Shown here piece after piece: positions 27,373 to 40,792 of a stretch of 64,000 bases of DNA (positions are counted from its first letter, which is position 1; every line of letters starts with the position of its first letter). The translations under genes and the position numbers were made by a program. The stretch is from Pseudorhodoferax sp. Leaf265 (lineage in GTDB: Bacteria > Pseudomonadota > Gammaproteobacteria > Burkholderiales > Burkholderiaceae_C). Below the pieces are notes generated by a model. The model saw nothing but the letters and a program-made list of their open reading frames with translations. It had not been told where the DNA came from and did no database searches. The stretch covers positions 124,001-188,000 of the forward strand of contig NZ_LMMT01000039.1 in the NCBI RefSeq assembly GCF_001422365.1, given 5' to 3'.

Positions 27373-29322
27373 ATGCGTTGGATGCGATACCTGGCGGCGG
27401 TGGCCGTGGCTGGATTGGTGGCGGCTTGCGGGGGTGGGGGGGGCTCCACCAGCAGCACCGGTGGCAGCAACGGCGGTGGCACGGCGACGCCGACGATGAC
27501 CGTGGCTGTCATCAACAGCGGTGGTGCCGTCGTGACCAGCGTCAGCGTGGGTGGCGCTGCCATGGCCCGAGCCACTTTGCGGGATGCGTCCGGTGCTGCG
27601 ATTGCCGGCCGCCTTGTCAACTTCACTGTCTCCGACGAAGCCATTGCGGCGCTATCGCCGGCAACGGCTCTGACAGACGCTTCCGGTGTTGCCCAGGTGA
27701 GTGTCGAACCTGCCTCGCTGTCCGCGCGAGGCGCGGCTTCGGTGACGGCCAGCGCAACCGTCGGCGAGACCGCAGTGACCGCCAGCACCGATTTCTCGGT
27801 CTCCGCATCCAGCTTGGCGTTGTCGGCACTGTCGATCAGCCCGACTGCGCTGGCGTCGGGTGGGAACGCCACCGTGTCCACGACCGCGAGCATCGCTGGT
27901 GTTGCGGCCGGCTCGACGCCGGTCAATGTTGCGTTCTCTGCATCCTGCGGTCGCATCGATGGGCAGGACACCGGCTCTGGCGGCTTCAGCAAGACGACCA
28001 ATGGCAGCGGTGTCGCCTCGGTGACCTATTCCGCTGTCGACGGTGCGGGGCAGCCTTGCAGCGGAACGGTGACTGTGACTGCGTCCAGTGCGGGTGCCTC
28101 GGCGCAGACGGGAACGCTGACCGTGGCGGCGCCCGTAGCCAACACGGTGACGTTCGTCGATGCCACGCCGCAGCAGATCTTTGTTGCCGGAAGTGGTGCG
28201 GCCGAGCAGTCCGTGCTGCGGTTCCGCGTGTTGTCGTCCGTTGGCACGTCACTGGCCAGCGTGCCTGTGCGATTGAGCATCGAAACCAACCCTGGTGGCG
28301 TCGGACTCGACGCTTCGGGTTCCCCGGCGGCTGTCACAAAGACCAGCGATGCCGATGGCTACGTGTCCGTTTCTGCGTTCTCGGGAACCATTCCTGGCGC
28401 CGTCAAGGTGCGGGCCGCGCTGGTCAGCAGTCCGACGGTGTTTGCTGAGTCGCAGTTTCTGACGGTTGCTTCGGGCCCTCCTTCGCAGCGCTTCATGAGC
28501 CTGTCGGCTGGTCAGTTCGCTTTGGAAGGCTGGGCGGTAGATGGGACGTCGACGACGTTGACCGTCCGCTTGGCTGATCGCCAAGGCAATGCGGTGGAAG
28601 ATGGCACGGTCATCAATTTCACGGCGGAAGGTGGTCAGGTCGCCCGCAGCTGCGCGACCACGCGCACCGCCAACATCTCGTCCTGCTCCGTGACCTTCGT
28701 GACGCAGAATCCGCGCCCTGCCGGTGGGCGTGCTTCGGTGCTGGCCTACACCGAGGGCACGAAGGACTATGTGGATGTGAATGGCAACAACATCTTCGAC
28801 GCGGGCGACACCCTCGTTCAGATCGGTGATGCCTACCGCGACGACAACGAGAGCAATGTTTTCGATGCAGGAGAGTTCGTGGTACCGCGTGGTGCCAGCG
28901 GAGCTTGTACTGGCGCTGGTGGTGCGTTCCCGTCGAAATCCAATACTTGTGACGGCGGCTTGGCCACCACGGTTCGTCAGCAAGCGGTCCTGCTGTTCGC
29001 GTCGACGACGCCTGCGATTTCCTCTGTTTCTGCAACGCGCAGCCGCCTCAGCTTCAAGCTCCATAGCTCGGATAATCTGTTGCTGCCAATGCCTGCGGGT
29101 ACCCGGGTCACGGCAACGACTTCACCGACGACTTGCTTGATAGACAATATTGCAGGGGCTCCGCTTGCGGATGCCCGTCCGACGCCTGGAAGACCGTTGG
29201 AGGATTTGGCGACGACGGTGGCGCTGTCCTTGAGTGGCTGTGCTGCCGGTAACGCCGTGACGATCACGGTCACCGCTCCTTCGGGTCTGGCCACGACGTT
29301 CCCTGCTGTGACATTGCCTTGA
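27373..29322 (+). CDS. Ig-like repeat (Big_1/invasin-type) surface lipoprotein
   Basis: A 649-residue secreted lipoprotein: signal peptide with lipobox LVAAC (C19), then a Gly/Ser linker (GGGGGSTSSTGGSNGGG). It appears to carry about four bacterial Ig-like repeats. Recurring patterns include LRDASGAAIAGRLVNFTVS, TDASGVAQVSV, SDADGYVSVSAF and ADRQGNAVEDGTVINFTAE. Two acidic loop motifs, DVNGNNIFDAGD (468-479) and DDNESNVFDAGE (490-501), look like calcium-binding loops. Several cysteine pairs occur. It sits between pilQ and aroK, which are often adjacent. Its codon use is visibly less GC-rich than its neighbours. Probable surface adhesin or pilus-associated factor; function is inferred. Confidence 0.85.
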   Translation: MRWMRYLAAVAVAGLVAACGGGGGSTSSTGGSNGGGTATPTMTVAVINSGGAVVTSVSVGGAAMARATLRDASGAAIAGRLVNFTVSDEAIAALSPATALTDASGVAQVSVEPASLSARGAASVTASATVGETAVTASTDFSVSASSLALSALSISPTALASGGNATVSTTASIAGVAAGSTPVNVAFSASCGRIDGQDTGSGGFSKTTNGSGVASVTYSAVDGAGQPCSGTVTVTASSAGASAQTGTLTVAAPVANTVTFVDATPQQIFVAGSGAAEQSVLRFRVLSSVGTSLASVPVRLSIETNPGGVGLDASGSPAAVTKTSDADGYVSVSAFSGTIPGAVKVRAALVSSPTVFAESQFLTVASGPPSQRFMSLSAGQFALEGWAVDGTSTTLTVRLADRQGNAVEDGTVINFTAEGGQVARSCATTRTANISSCSVTFVTQNPRPAGGRASVLAYTEGTKDYVDVNGNNIFDAGDTLVQIGDAYRDDNESNVFDAGEFVVPRGASGACTGAGGAFPSKSNTCDGGLATTVRQQAVLLFASTTPAISSVSATRSRLSFKLHSSDNLLLPMPAGTRVTATTSPTTCLIDNIAGAPLADARPTPGRPLEDLATTVALSLSGCAAGNAVTITVTAPSGLATTFPAVTLP

Positions 29323-29331
29323 GGTTTCTGT

Positions 29332-29844
29332 TTGAACATCGCGCTAGTCGGCCTGCCCGGATCGGGCAAGTCGACCGTCGGCCGCCAACTGGCGCGCCGG
29401 CTCCAACTCCCCTTCATTGACGCTGACCAGTGGGTCGAGCGCCAACTCGGCTGCTCGATCCGCGAGTACTTCGAGCGGGAGGGCGAGGTCGGCTTCCGTG
29501 ACTTCGAGCAGCAGGCGCTGGCCGACATCGCGGCCGCCGGTCCGGCCGTGATCGCCACCGGTGGCGGTGCCGTGCTGCGGCCTGCCAACCGCAGTTGCCT
29601 GCGCGAACGCGCCCGTGTGTTCTACCTGTTCGCGACGCCGGAGGAGGTCTACCGGCGTCTGCGCCACGACCAGGTGCGGCCGCTGCTGCAGGTGGCGGAT
29701 CCGCAAGCTCGCCTGCGCGAACTCTTCGCGCAGCGCGACCCGCTGTACCGCGAGACCGCGCACGAGGTCATCACGATCGGCCGGCCGTCGACGGCGGCCC
29801 TGGTCAACACCATCGCCGAGATCGTGCAGCGCCAGGCCGGCTGA
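29332..29844 (+). CDS. aroK: Shikimate kinase (TTG start)
   Basis: Phosphorylates shikimate in aromatic amino acid synthesis. P-loop GLPGSGKS lies at residues 7-14, followed by the shikimate-binding DADQWVER region and ATGGGAVLR. 170 residues, normal length. The start is TTG at 29332: GAGGT overlapping the stop codon of the preceding lipoprotein gene (29321-29325) is at the right distance, and the protein begins NIALVGLPGSGKST as the family requires. No ATG is available before the P-loop. aroB follows 27 bp later. Confidence 0.96.
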   Translation: MNIALVGLPGSGKSTVGRQLARRLQLPFIDADQWVERQLGCSIREYFEREGEVGFRDFEQQALADIAAAGPAVIATGGGAVLRPANRSCLRERARVFYLFATPEEVYRRLRHDQVRPLLQVADPQARLRELFAQRDPLYRETAHEVITIGRPSTAALVNTIAEIVQRQAG

Positions 29845-29871
29845 GGGCCGCGGCTTACACTTGGCGCCCTC

Positions 29872-30990
29872 ATGGACGCCACCCTTTCCGCTCCCCCCAC
29901 GGCCCAGGTGCAGATCGCGCTGGGCGAGCGCAGCTACCCGATCGCCATCGGCGCGGGCCTGTTCGACCAGCCTGAAACCTATGCCGCCGTGCCCAAGGCT
30001 GCGGCGGCGCTGATCGTCACCAACACCACGCTGGCGCCGCTCTATGCGCAGCGCCTGCAGCAGGCGCTGGCCGGCCGCTTCCGTGACGTGCACACCGTGG
30101 TGCTGCCCGACGGCGAGGCCTACAAGACCTGGGAGACGCTGAACCTGATCTTCGACGCGCTGCTGTCCCGCGGCTGCGACCGCAAGACCGTGCTGTTCGC
30201 GCTGGGCGGCGGCGTGGTGGGCGACATCACGGGCTTCGCGGCCGCCAGCTACATGCGCGGCGTGCCCTTCGTGCAGGTGCCGACCACGCTGCTGGCCCAG
30301 GTGGATTCCTCGGTGGGCGGCAAGACCGCCATCAACCATCCGCTCGGCAAGAACATGGTGGGCGCCTTCTACCAGCCGCAGCTGGTGGTCTGCGACCTCG
30401 ACGTGCTCAAGACGCTGCCGCCGCGCGAGCTCAGCGCGGGCCTGGCCGAGATCATCAAGTACGGCCCGATCGCCGATGAGGCCTTCCTCGACTGGATCGA
30501 GGCGAATGTCGACGCCCTGCGCGCCGGCGACCCGGCCGCGTTGGCGCATGCCGTGCGGCGCAGCTGCGAGATCAAGGCCGACGTGGTCGGCCAGGACGAG
30601 CGCGAAGGCGGCCTGCGCGCCATCCTGAACTTCGGCCACACCTTCGGCCACGCGATCGAGGCCGGCATGGGCTATGGCGCCTGGCTGCACGGGGAGGGCG
30701 TGGGCTGCGGCATGGTCATGGCCGCGCGGCTGTCGCAGCGCCTGGGCCTGCTCGACGCAGCGCAGGTGGAGCGGCTCACGCGCCTGATCCAGCGCGCCGG
30801 CCTGCCCACGGTCGGCCCCATCCTCGACGCGGCGGACAACGCAGGCCGCTACCTGGCGCTCATGCGCGTGGACAAGAAGGCCGAAGCTGGCGAGATCAAG
30901 TTCGTGCTGATAGCCGGCATCGGCCGCGCCATGGTGCGTGGCGCGCCCGACGCACTGGTGCGCGAGGTCATCAACGCCTCCTGTGCCTGA
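29872..30990 (+). CDS. aroB: 3-Dehydroquinate synthase
   Basis: Converts DAHP to 3-dehydroquinate, the second shikimate-pathway step, using NAD and a divalent metal. 372 residues. NAD-binding [37 protein letters not shown] and the metal-binding [11 protein letters not shown] with a glutamate in the AEIIKYG region are all intact. The aroK-aroB pairing downstream of pil genes is the standard proteobacterial order. dgt follows after 3 bp, so aroKB-dgt appear cotranscribed. Confidence 0.98.
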   Translation: MDATLSAPPTAQVQIALGERSYPIAIGAGLFDQPETYAAVPKAAAALIVTNTTLAPLYAQRLQQALAGRFRDVHTVVLPDGEAYKTWETLNLIFDALLSRGCDRKTVLFALGGGVVGDITGFAAASYMRGVPFVQVPTTLLAQVDSSVGGKTAINHPLGKNMVGAFYQPQLVVCDLDVLKTLPPRELSAGLAEIIKYGPIADEAFLDWIEANVDALRAGDPAALAHAVRRSCEIKADVVGQDEREGGLRAILNFGHTFGHAIEAGMGYGAWLHGEGVGCGMVMAARLSQRLGLLDAAQVERLTRLIQRAGLPTVGPILDAADNAGRYLALMRVDKKAEAGEIKFVLIAGIGRAMVRGAPDALVREVINASCA

Positions 30991-30993
30991 GCC

Positions 30994-32160
30994 ATGCAGG
31001 GCGTGCTGGCTCCCTACGCCTGCGATCCGGCCGCAAGCCGGGGCCGCCGGCATGCCGAGGCGCCGGCGCCCACGCGCACCGAGTACCAGCGCGACCGCGA
31101 CCGCATCGTGCATTCCACCGCCTTCCGGCGCCTGGTCTACAAGACCCAGGTGTTCCTGAACCACGAGGGCGACCTGTTCCGCACGCGGCTCACGCACTCG
31201 CTGGAGGTGGCGCAACTGGGCCGCTCGATTGCGCGCTCGCTGCGACTCAACGAAGACCTGGTCGAGGCCATCGCGCTCGCGCACGACCTGGGCCACACGC
31301 CCTTCGGCCACGCCGGGCAGGACGCGCTGAACGCATGCATGGCCCAGTGGGGTGGCTTCGAGCACAACCTGCAGAGCCTGCGCGAGGTCGACGCGCTGGA
31401 GGAGCGCTACCCGCGCTATGACGGGCTGAACCTGTCGTTCGAGACACGCGAGGGCATCCTCAAGCACTGCTCACGCGCCAATGCCGAGCGGCTGGAGGCG
31501 GAGTGCCCGGGTGACGTGGGCCGGCGCTTCCTGGAGCGCACCCAGCCCAGCCTGGAGGCGCAGCTGTGCAACCTGGCCGACGAGATCGCCTACAACGCGC
31601 ACGACATCGACGACGGCGTGCGCTCGGGCCTCCTGGTCATGGGGCAACTCGAAGAGGTGCCGCTGTTCGACGACCACCGCCGTGCCACGCTGCGCGAACA
31701 TCCAGAGCTGGCCGGCCGCCGGCTGCTGTACGAGAGCATCCGCCGCATGCTGAGCGCCCAGGTCTACGACGTGATCGACGCGAGCAGCGCGGCGCTGGCG
31801 CGTGCGCAGCCCGGCAGTGCCGATGCGGCGCGCCGCTGCGTGCCGCTGATCGGCTTTGGCGAGGCCATGCGCGATGCGTCACAGCAACTCAAGCGCTTCC
31901 TGATGCGCAACCTGTACCGGCATGCGCAGGTGGTCGAAGTCACGGGCCGGGCGAAGGCCGTGGTGCAGGAGCTGTTCGCGGCCTACCAGCAGGCGCCGGC
32001 CGAGATGGCGGGCGGCTTCGCCGAGCGCGCGGCCACGCGCTTCGCGGCCGTGGGCATGGCCGGCCAGGCCCGCGTCGTGGCCGACTACATCGCCGGCATG
32101 ACCGACCGCTTCGCCGCGCGCGAGCATGAGCGGCTGACCGGCCGGCGCCTGCTCGGATGA
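30994..32160 (+). CDS. dgt: dGTP triphosphohydrolase-like HD-domain protein
   Basis: A 388-residue HD-superfamily deoxynucleotide triphosphohydrolase (dNTPase, type 2 Dgt). The N-terminal YQRDRDRIVHSTAFRRL is the family signature. The metal-binding residues are in THSLEVAQ and AHDLGHTPFGHAG, with a later aspartate in YNAHDIDDGVR. Family members cleave dNTPs to nucleoside and triphosphate, trimming dNTP pools. It lies 3 bp after aroB and overlaps the DUF1415 gene by ATGA, continuing the aro operon. Confidence 0.95.
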   Translation: MQGVLAPYACDPAASRGRRHAEAPAPTRTEYQRDRDRIVHSTAFRRLVYKTQVFLNHEGDLFRTRLTHSLEVAQLGRSIARSLRLNEDLVEAIALAHDLGHTPFGHAGQDALNACMAQWGGFEHNLQSLREVDALEERYPRYDGLNLSFETREGILKHCSRANAERLEAECPGDVGRRFLERTQPSLEAQLCNLADEIAYNAHDIDDGVRSGLLVMGQLEEVPLFDDHRRATLREHPELAGRRLLYESIRRMLSAQVYDVIDASSAALARAQPGSADAARRCVPLIGFGEAMRDASQQLKRFLMRNLYRHAQVVEVTGRAKAVVQELFAAYQQAPAEMAGGFAERAATRFAAVGMAGQARVVADYIAGMTDRFAAREHERLTGRRLLG

Positions 32161-32729
32161 GTGCCGCCATGCCTTCTGAAGACCTGGTCCGCGCCGACAC
32201 GCAGCGCTGGCTGGAACGCGCCGTGATCGGCCTGAACCTGTGCCCCTTCGCCAAGGGCGTCGTGGCCAAGGGGCAGCTGCATGTGGCCGTCAGCGACGCG
32301 CGTGACGACGATGCCGTGGAGGCCGTGCTGCGCGACGAGATCCAGGCGCTGCTCGCGCTGGACGCCGAGGTTCGCGACACCACGCTGCTGGTGCTGCCGC
32401 AGGCGCTGCCCGACTTCCTGGATTTCAACGACTTCCTGGACCGCGCCGACGCCGTGCTCGACGCACTCGACGCCGTCGGCGAGCTCCAGATCGCCAGCTT
32501 CCACCCCGACTACCAGTTCGCCGGCACCGCCGCCGACGACGTGACCAACTGCAGCAACCGCGCGCCGTACCCCATGCTGCACCTGCTGCGCGAGGACAGC
32601 GTGGAGCGCGCAGTCGAGGCCTTCCCCGACGCTTCCGACATCTTCGAGCGCAACATGGCCACGCTGGAGAAACTCGGCGCCGAGGGCTGGGCAGCGCTCG
32701 GCGTCGGCGCCACCAAGGAATCCCCATGA
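32157..32729 (+). CDS. DUF1415 domain-containing protein
   Basis: A 190-residue cytoplasmic protein of unknown function belonging to DUF1415. Family-typical stretches are RWLERAVIGLNLCPFAK near the N-terminus, LPDFLDFNDFLDRAD, the IASFHPDYQFAGT segment and NRAPYPMLHLLREDSVERA. ATG 32157 overlaps the dgt stop. The protein may also start at ATG 32169. The overlap with dgt upstream and with the methyltransferase downstream places all three in one translationally coupled unit. Confidence 0.88.
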   Translation: MSAAMPSEDLVRADTQRWLERAVIGLNLCPFAKGVVAKGQLHVAVSDARDDDAVEAVLRDEIQALLALDAEVRDTTLLVLPQALPDFLDFNDFLDRADAVLDALDAVGELQIASFHPDYQFAGTAADDVTNCSNRAPYPMLHLLREDSVERAVEAFPDASDIFERNMATLEKLGAEGWAALGVGATKESP

Positions 32730-33592
32730 AACGCCAAGCCAAGGGTCCGGTCGATCCGGCCGCGGCCCTGGCCGACGAGTTGCGGCCCGGCCAGTCCATC
32801 GAGCTGCTCAAGGAGCTGCACATCCTCACGCGCGAGGGCCGGCTGAACCAGGACTCGCGCCGCAAGCTCAAGCAGGTCTACCACCTCGTGCAGTTCATCG
32901 AGCGTGAGATGCGCGAAGGTTTCGCGCCCGACGCGGCTGTCACGCTGGCCGACCACGGCGCGGGCAAGTCTTACCTGGGCTTCATGCTCTACGACCTGGT
33001 GTTCGCGCAGCGGCCCGGCCATGTCTATGGCGTCGAGACGCGCGCCGAACTCGTCGACAAGTCGCGCGTCCTGGCCGAGCGGCTGGGTTTCGGCCGCATG
33101 TCCTTCCTGAACCTCAGCGTGGCCGAGGCGGGCGAATCGAAGCAGCTGCCCCCGCGCATCGACATCGTCACGGCCCTGCACGCCTGCGACACCGCCACCG
33201 ACGACGCCATCCGCTTCGGCCTGCAGAAGGAGGCCGCCAGCATGGTGCTGGTGCCCTGCTGCCAGGCCGAGGTGGCGGCCAGCCTGCGCCAGCACAAGGC
33301 GCTGGCGCTGGCGCGCACGCCGCTGGCCGAACTCTGGCGCCATCCGCTGCACACGCGCGAGATCGGCAGCCAGCTGACCAATGTGCTGCGCTGCCTGTAC
33401 CTGGAGGCCTGCGGCTACCAGGTCACGGTGACCGAACTGGTCGGCTGGGAGCACAGCCTCAAGAACGAACTCATCGTGGCGCGCAAAGCCGGTCGCGGCA
33501 AGCGCAGTGCGGCCGAGCGGCTGGGCCAGCTGCTCGACGAATTCGGCCTGCAAGCGCTGCGCGAGACCCGCTTCGACCTGCTGCCGGCTTGA
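32726..33592 (+). CDS. Class I SAM-dependent methyltransferase (Methyltransf_32-like)
   Basis: A 288-residue probable methyltransferase. The SAM-binding motif I is ADHGAGKSYLGFMLYDL, followed by VYGVETRAELVDKSRVLA as the acidic loop. VTALHACDTATDDAI and LVPCCQAE match the GSTCD/Methyltransf_32 group, where a CC pair follows the motif IV region. The substrate is unknown; RNA modification is a guess from distant relatives. ATG 32726 overlaps the DUF1415 stop by ATGA. The RAYT transposase gene starts only 6 bp after its stop. Confidence 0.87.
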   Translation: MKRQAKGPVDPAAALADELRPGQSIELLKELHILTREGRLNQDSRRKLKQVYHLVQFIEREMREGFAPDAAVTLADHGAGKSYLGFMLYDLVFAQRPGHVYGVETRAELVDKSRVLAERLGFGRMSFLNLSVAEAGESKQLPPRIDIVTALHACDTATDDAIRFGLQKEAASMVLVPCCQAEVAASLRQHKALALARTPLAELWRHPLHTREIGSQLTNVLRCLYLEACGYQVTVTELVGWEHSLKNELIVARKAGRGKRSAAERLGQLLDEFGLQALRETRFDLLPA

Positions 33593-33598
33593 AGAGAC

Positions 33599-34288
33599 AT
33601 GGCACGCCTGCCCCGCCTGTCCCTGGCCGGCCAGGTGCACCACGTGCTGCAACGCGGCAACAACCGCCAGCCCATCTTCACGACCGGCGAGGAACATGCG
33701 GCCATGCTGCAGCTGCTGGCGCAGGAGTGCCGCCGTGCGGGCGTGGCGCTGCACGCCTACGTGCTGATGCCCAACCACTTCCACCTGCTGCTCACGCCGC
33801 CGCAGGAGGGCGCGCTCTCGCACGTCTTGCAGGCCGTGGGACGCACCTATGTGCGCCGCTTCAACCTGGCCCATGGCCGCAGCGGCACGCTGTGGGAGGG
33901 GCGCTACCGTTCCACAGTCCTGCAACCCGAGCTGTACCTGCTGCCATGCATGGCCTACTTCGACCTGAACCCCGTGCGCGCCTCTCTGGTGCAGGCGGCC
34001 AAGGACTACCCCTGGTCCAGCCATGGCCATTACGCGGGACTGCGCAACGATGGCTGGCTCACACCGCCGCCCACTTACTGGGCGCTGGACAACACGCCGT
34101 TCGCGCGCGAAGCCGCATACGCCAGCATGGTGCATGAAGGCGTCACATCGGCGCAGCAGGATGCACTGACACGCTCCGTTCTGGGCGGCTGGGCACTGGG
34201 CGACGAGGGGTTTGTCGCGCGCCTGCAGCAGTCCGCGCCGCGCCGGCTCACGCGCAGCCAGCCAGGCCGCCCGCGCAAGACCTCCTGA
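33599..34288 (+). CDS. REP-associated tyrosine transposase (RAYT, IS200-like Y1)
   Basis: A 229-residue single-strand DNA transposase-like protein. The HUH motif is H60-F-H62 in MPNHFHLLL. The catalytic tyrosine is Y120 in AYFDLNPVRASL. N-terminal ARLPRLSLAGQVHHVLQRGN is the RAYT form. All catalytic residues are present, so it is probably intact. It begins 6 bp after a methyltransferase gene with GAAGAG as ribosome site, so it may be expressed from that operon. The 3' flank is an AT-rich block with motifs I associate with this transposase group. Confidence 0.92.
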   Translation: MARLPRLSLAGQVHHVLQRGNNRQPIFTTGEEHAAMLQLLAQECRRAGVALHAYVLMPNHFHLLLTPPQEGALSHVLQAVGRTYVRRFNLAHGRSGTLWEGRYRSTVLQPELYLLPCMAYFDLNPVRASLVQAAKDYPWSSHGHYAGLRNDGWLTPPPTYWALDNTPFAREAAYASMVHEGVTSAQQDALTRSVLGGWALGDEGFVARLQQSAPRRLTRSQPGRPRKTS

Positions 34289-34324
34289 GCATCGGCATCG
34301 CCGTGTACACAAGGGTGGCGATTG

Positions 34325-34401
34325 GCCTGAATTTAATGTGTCCCTAAATATTTTCTGAGGAAAAAACTCGGGATTTAAAAAGGATCTGACCCCGTTTATT
34401 C
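34325..34401. mobile_element. AT-rich 3' flank of the RAYT gene
   Basis: This short block is far more AT-rich than everything around it. It contains AATTTAATGTGTCCCTAAAT (34330-34349) and GGATCTGACCCCGTTTATT (34382-34400). From memory, GGGGTCAGATCC and GGGACACATTAAATT (these motifs read on the minus strand) recur next to IS200/RAYT-type genes in several proteobacteria. It is likely the right end or a recognition structure of a mobile unit. No matching left end is seen before position 33599, where only 6 bp of non-coding DNA exist. Confidence 0.5.
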
Positions 34402-34404
34402 TGC

Positions 34405-34433
34405 TTGGCATCCTTGTTGCAACGCACTATGCT
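34405..34433 (+). promoter_or_regulatory. Sigma-70 promoter for gltBD
   Basis: TTGGCA (34405-34410), a 17-bp spacer and TATGCT (34428-34433) form a good vegetative promoter, 44 bp upstream of the gltB ATG. It begins right after the AT-rich mobile-element flank. Inferred from consensus match only. Confidence 0.6.
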
Positions 34434-34476
34434 CCGCTTCCCCCGCGATTGAGTAGAAACCCGAAGGAGTGCGTCG

Positions 34477-39216
<4,740 letters not shown>

Positions 39217-39245
39217 ACGCAGCCAGAACAACGAGGTAGAACACG

Positions 39246-40712
39246 ATGGGAAAGATCACCGGCTTCATGGAGCACGAGCGCATCGAGGAGGGCTACAAGC
39301 CCGTCGAGGAGCGCCTGAAGCACTACAAGGAATTCGTGGTGGCGCTCACGCCCGAGCAGGCCAAGATCCAGGGCGCGCGCTGCATGGACTGCGGCACGCC
39401 GTTCTGCAACAACGGCTGCCCGGTCAACAACATCATTCCGGACTTCAACGACCTGGTGTACCGCCAGGACTGGCAGAACGCGTTCGCGGTGCTGGATTCC
39501 ACGAACAACTTCCCCGAGTTCACGGGCCGCATCTGCCCCGCGCCCTGCGAGGCCGCCTGCGTGCTGAACGTGAACGACGACGCCATCGGCATCAAGTCGA
39601 TCGAGCACGCCATCATCGACAAGGCCTGGGAAGAGGGCTGGGTCCAGCCGCGCCCGGCCAAGCACAAGACCGGCAAGAAGGTCGCCGTGGTCGGTTCCGG
39701 CCCGGCCGGCCTGGCCGCGGCCCAGCAGCTGGCGCGTGCCGGCCACGACGTGACGCTGTTCGAGAAGAACGACCGCGTCGGCGGCCTGCTGCGTTACGGC
39801 ATCCCCGACTTCAAGATGGAAAAGTCGCACATCGACCGCCGCGCCGAGCAGTTGCAGGCCGAAGGCGTGACGATCAAGACCAGCACGGTCGTGGGCAACT
39901 GGCCCAAGGACTCCAAGGTCACGAACTGGGCCAAGAACACGGTCTCGTCCGAACAGCTGAGCAAGGACTTCGACGCGATCCTGTTGACCGGCGGCTCCGA
40001 ACAGTCGCGAGACCTGCCCGTGCCGGGCCGCGACCTGGACGGCATCCATTTCGCGATGGAGTTCCTGCCGCAGCAGAACAAGGTCAACGCGGGCGACAAG
40101 CTCAAGGGCCAGCTGCGCGCCGACGGCAAGAACGTGATCGTGATCGGCGGTGGCGACACCGGCAGCGACTGCGTGGGCACCAGCAACCGCCATGGCGCGG
40201 CCAGCGTGACGCAGTTCGAAGTGATGCCGCAACCGCCCGAGGAAGAGAATCGCCCGCTGACCTGGCCCTACTGGCCGATCAAGCTGCGCACCAGCTCCAG
40301 CCACGAGGAAGGCTGCGAGCGCGAGTTCGCGATCTCGACCAAGGAATTCATCGGCGAGAAGGGCAAGGTCACGGGCCTGAAGACCGTGCGCGTGGAGTTC
40401 AAGGACGGCAAGCTCGTGGAGATCCCGGGGACCGAGGTGGTCATGAAGGCCGATCTCGTGCTGCTGGCCATGGGCTTCGTGAACCCGGTCGCCTCGGTGC
40501 TGGAATCCTTTGGCGTGGACAAGGACGCCCGCGGCAACGCCAAGGCCACGACCGAGTTCGACGGCGGCTATGCCACCAACGTTCCCAAGGTCTTCGCGGC
40601 CGGCGACATGCGCCGCGGCCAGAGCCTGGTGGTGTGGGCGATCCGCGAGGGCCGGCAGGCCGCGCGCGCGGTGGACGAGTTCCTGATGGGCTTCTCGGAC
40701 CTGCCGCGCTGA
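39246..40712 (+). CDS. gltD: Glutamate synthase small subunit
   Basis: Beta subunit of NADPH-GOGAT (488 residues), which feeds electrons from NADPH through FAD and 4Fe-4S clusters to GltB. N-terminal cluster cysteines are in [14 protein letters not shown] and [15 protein letters not shown] binding is at [25 protein letters not shown] binding is at [11 protein letters not shown]. The C-terminal [20 protein letters not shown] closes the FAD site. Ribosome site GAGGTAG precedes ATG. It is followed by a hairpin with a T-rich tail at 40765-40790. Confidence 0.98.
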   Translation: MGKITGFMEHERIEEGYKPVEERLKHYKEFVVALTPEQAKIQGARCMDCGTPFCNNGCPVNNIIPDFNDLVYRQDWQNAFAVLDSTNNFPEFTGRICPAPCEAACVLNVNDDAIGIKSIEHAIIDKAWEEGWVQPRPAKHKTGKKVAVVGSGPAGLAAAQQLARAGHDVTLFEKNDRVGGLLRYGIPDFKMEKSHIDRRAEQLQAEGVTIKTSTVVGNWPKDSKVTNWAKNTVSSEQLSKDFDAILLTGGSEQSRDLPVPGRDLDGIHFAMEFLPQQNKVNAGDKLKGQLRADGKNVIVIGGGDTGSDCVGTSNRHGAASVTQFEVMPQPPEEENRPLTWPYWPIKLRTSSSHEEGCEREFAISTKEFIGEKGKVTGLKTVRVEFKDGKLVEIPGTEVVMKADLVLLAMGFVNPVASVLESFGVDKDARGNAKATTEFDGGYATNVPKVFAAGDMRRGQSLVVWAIREGRQAARAVDEFLMGFSDLPR

Positions 40713-40764
40713 GCATGGGAGGCCGTTAACCAGTCGTTAATCGGCTTCCTTTATCATCGCCAGC

Positions 40765-40790
40765 GGCCGGAATCCTTCCGGCCTTCTTGT
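40765..40790 (+). terminator. Hairpin with T-rich tail between gltD and mlaF
   Basis: GGCCGGAA (40765-40772), loop TCC and TTCCGGCC (40776-40783) form a perfect 8-bp stem followed by TTCTTGTT. It looks like an intrinsic terminator for gltBD. However, it ends 3 bp before the mlaF ATG, so if the mla promoter is upstream (TTATCAT near 40751) the hairpin sits in the mla leader. Confidence 0.6.
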
Positions 40791-40792
40791 TG

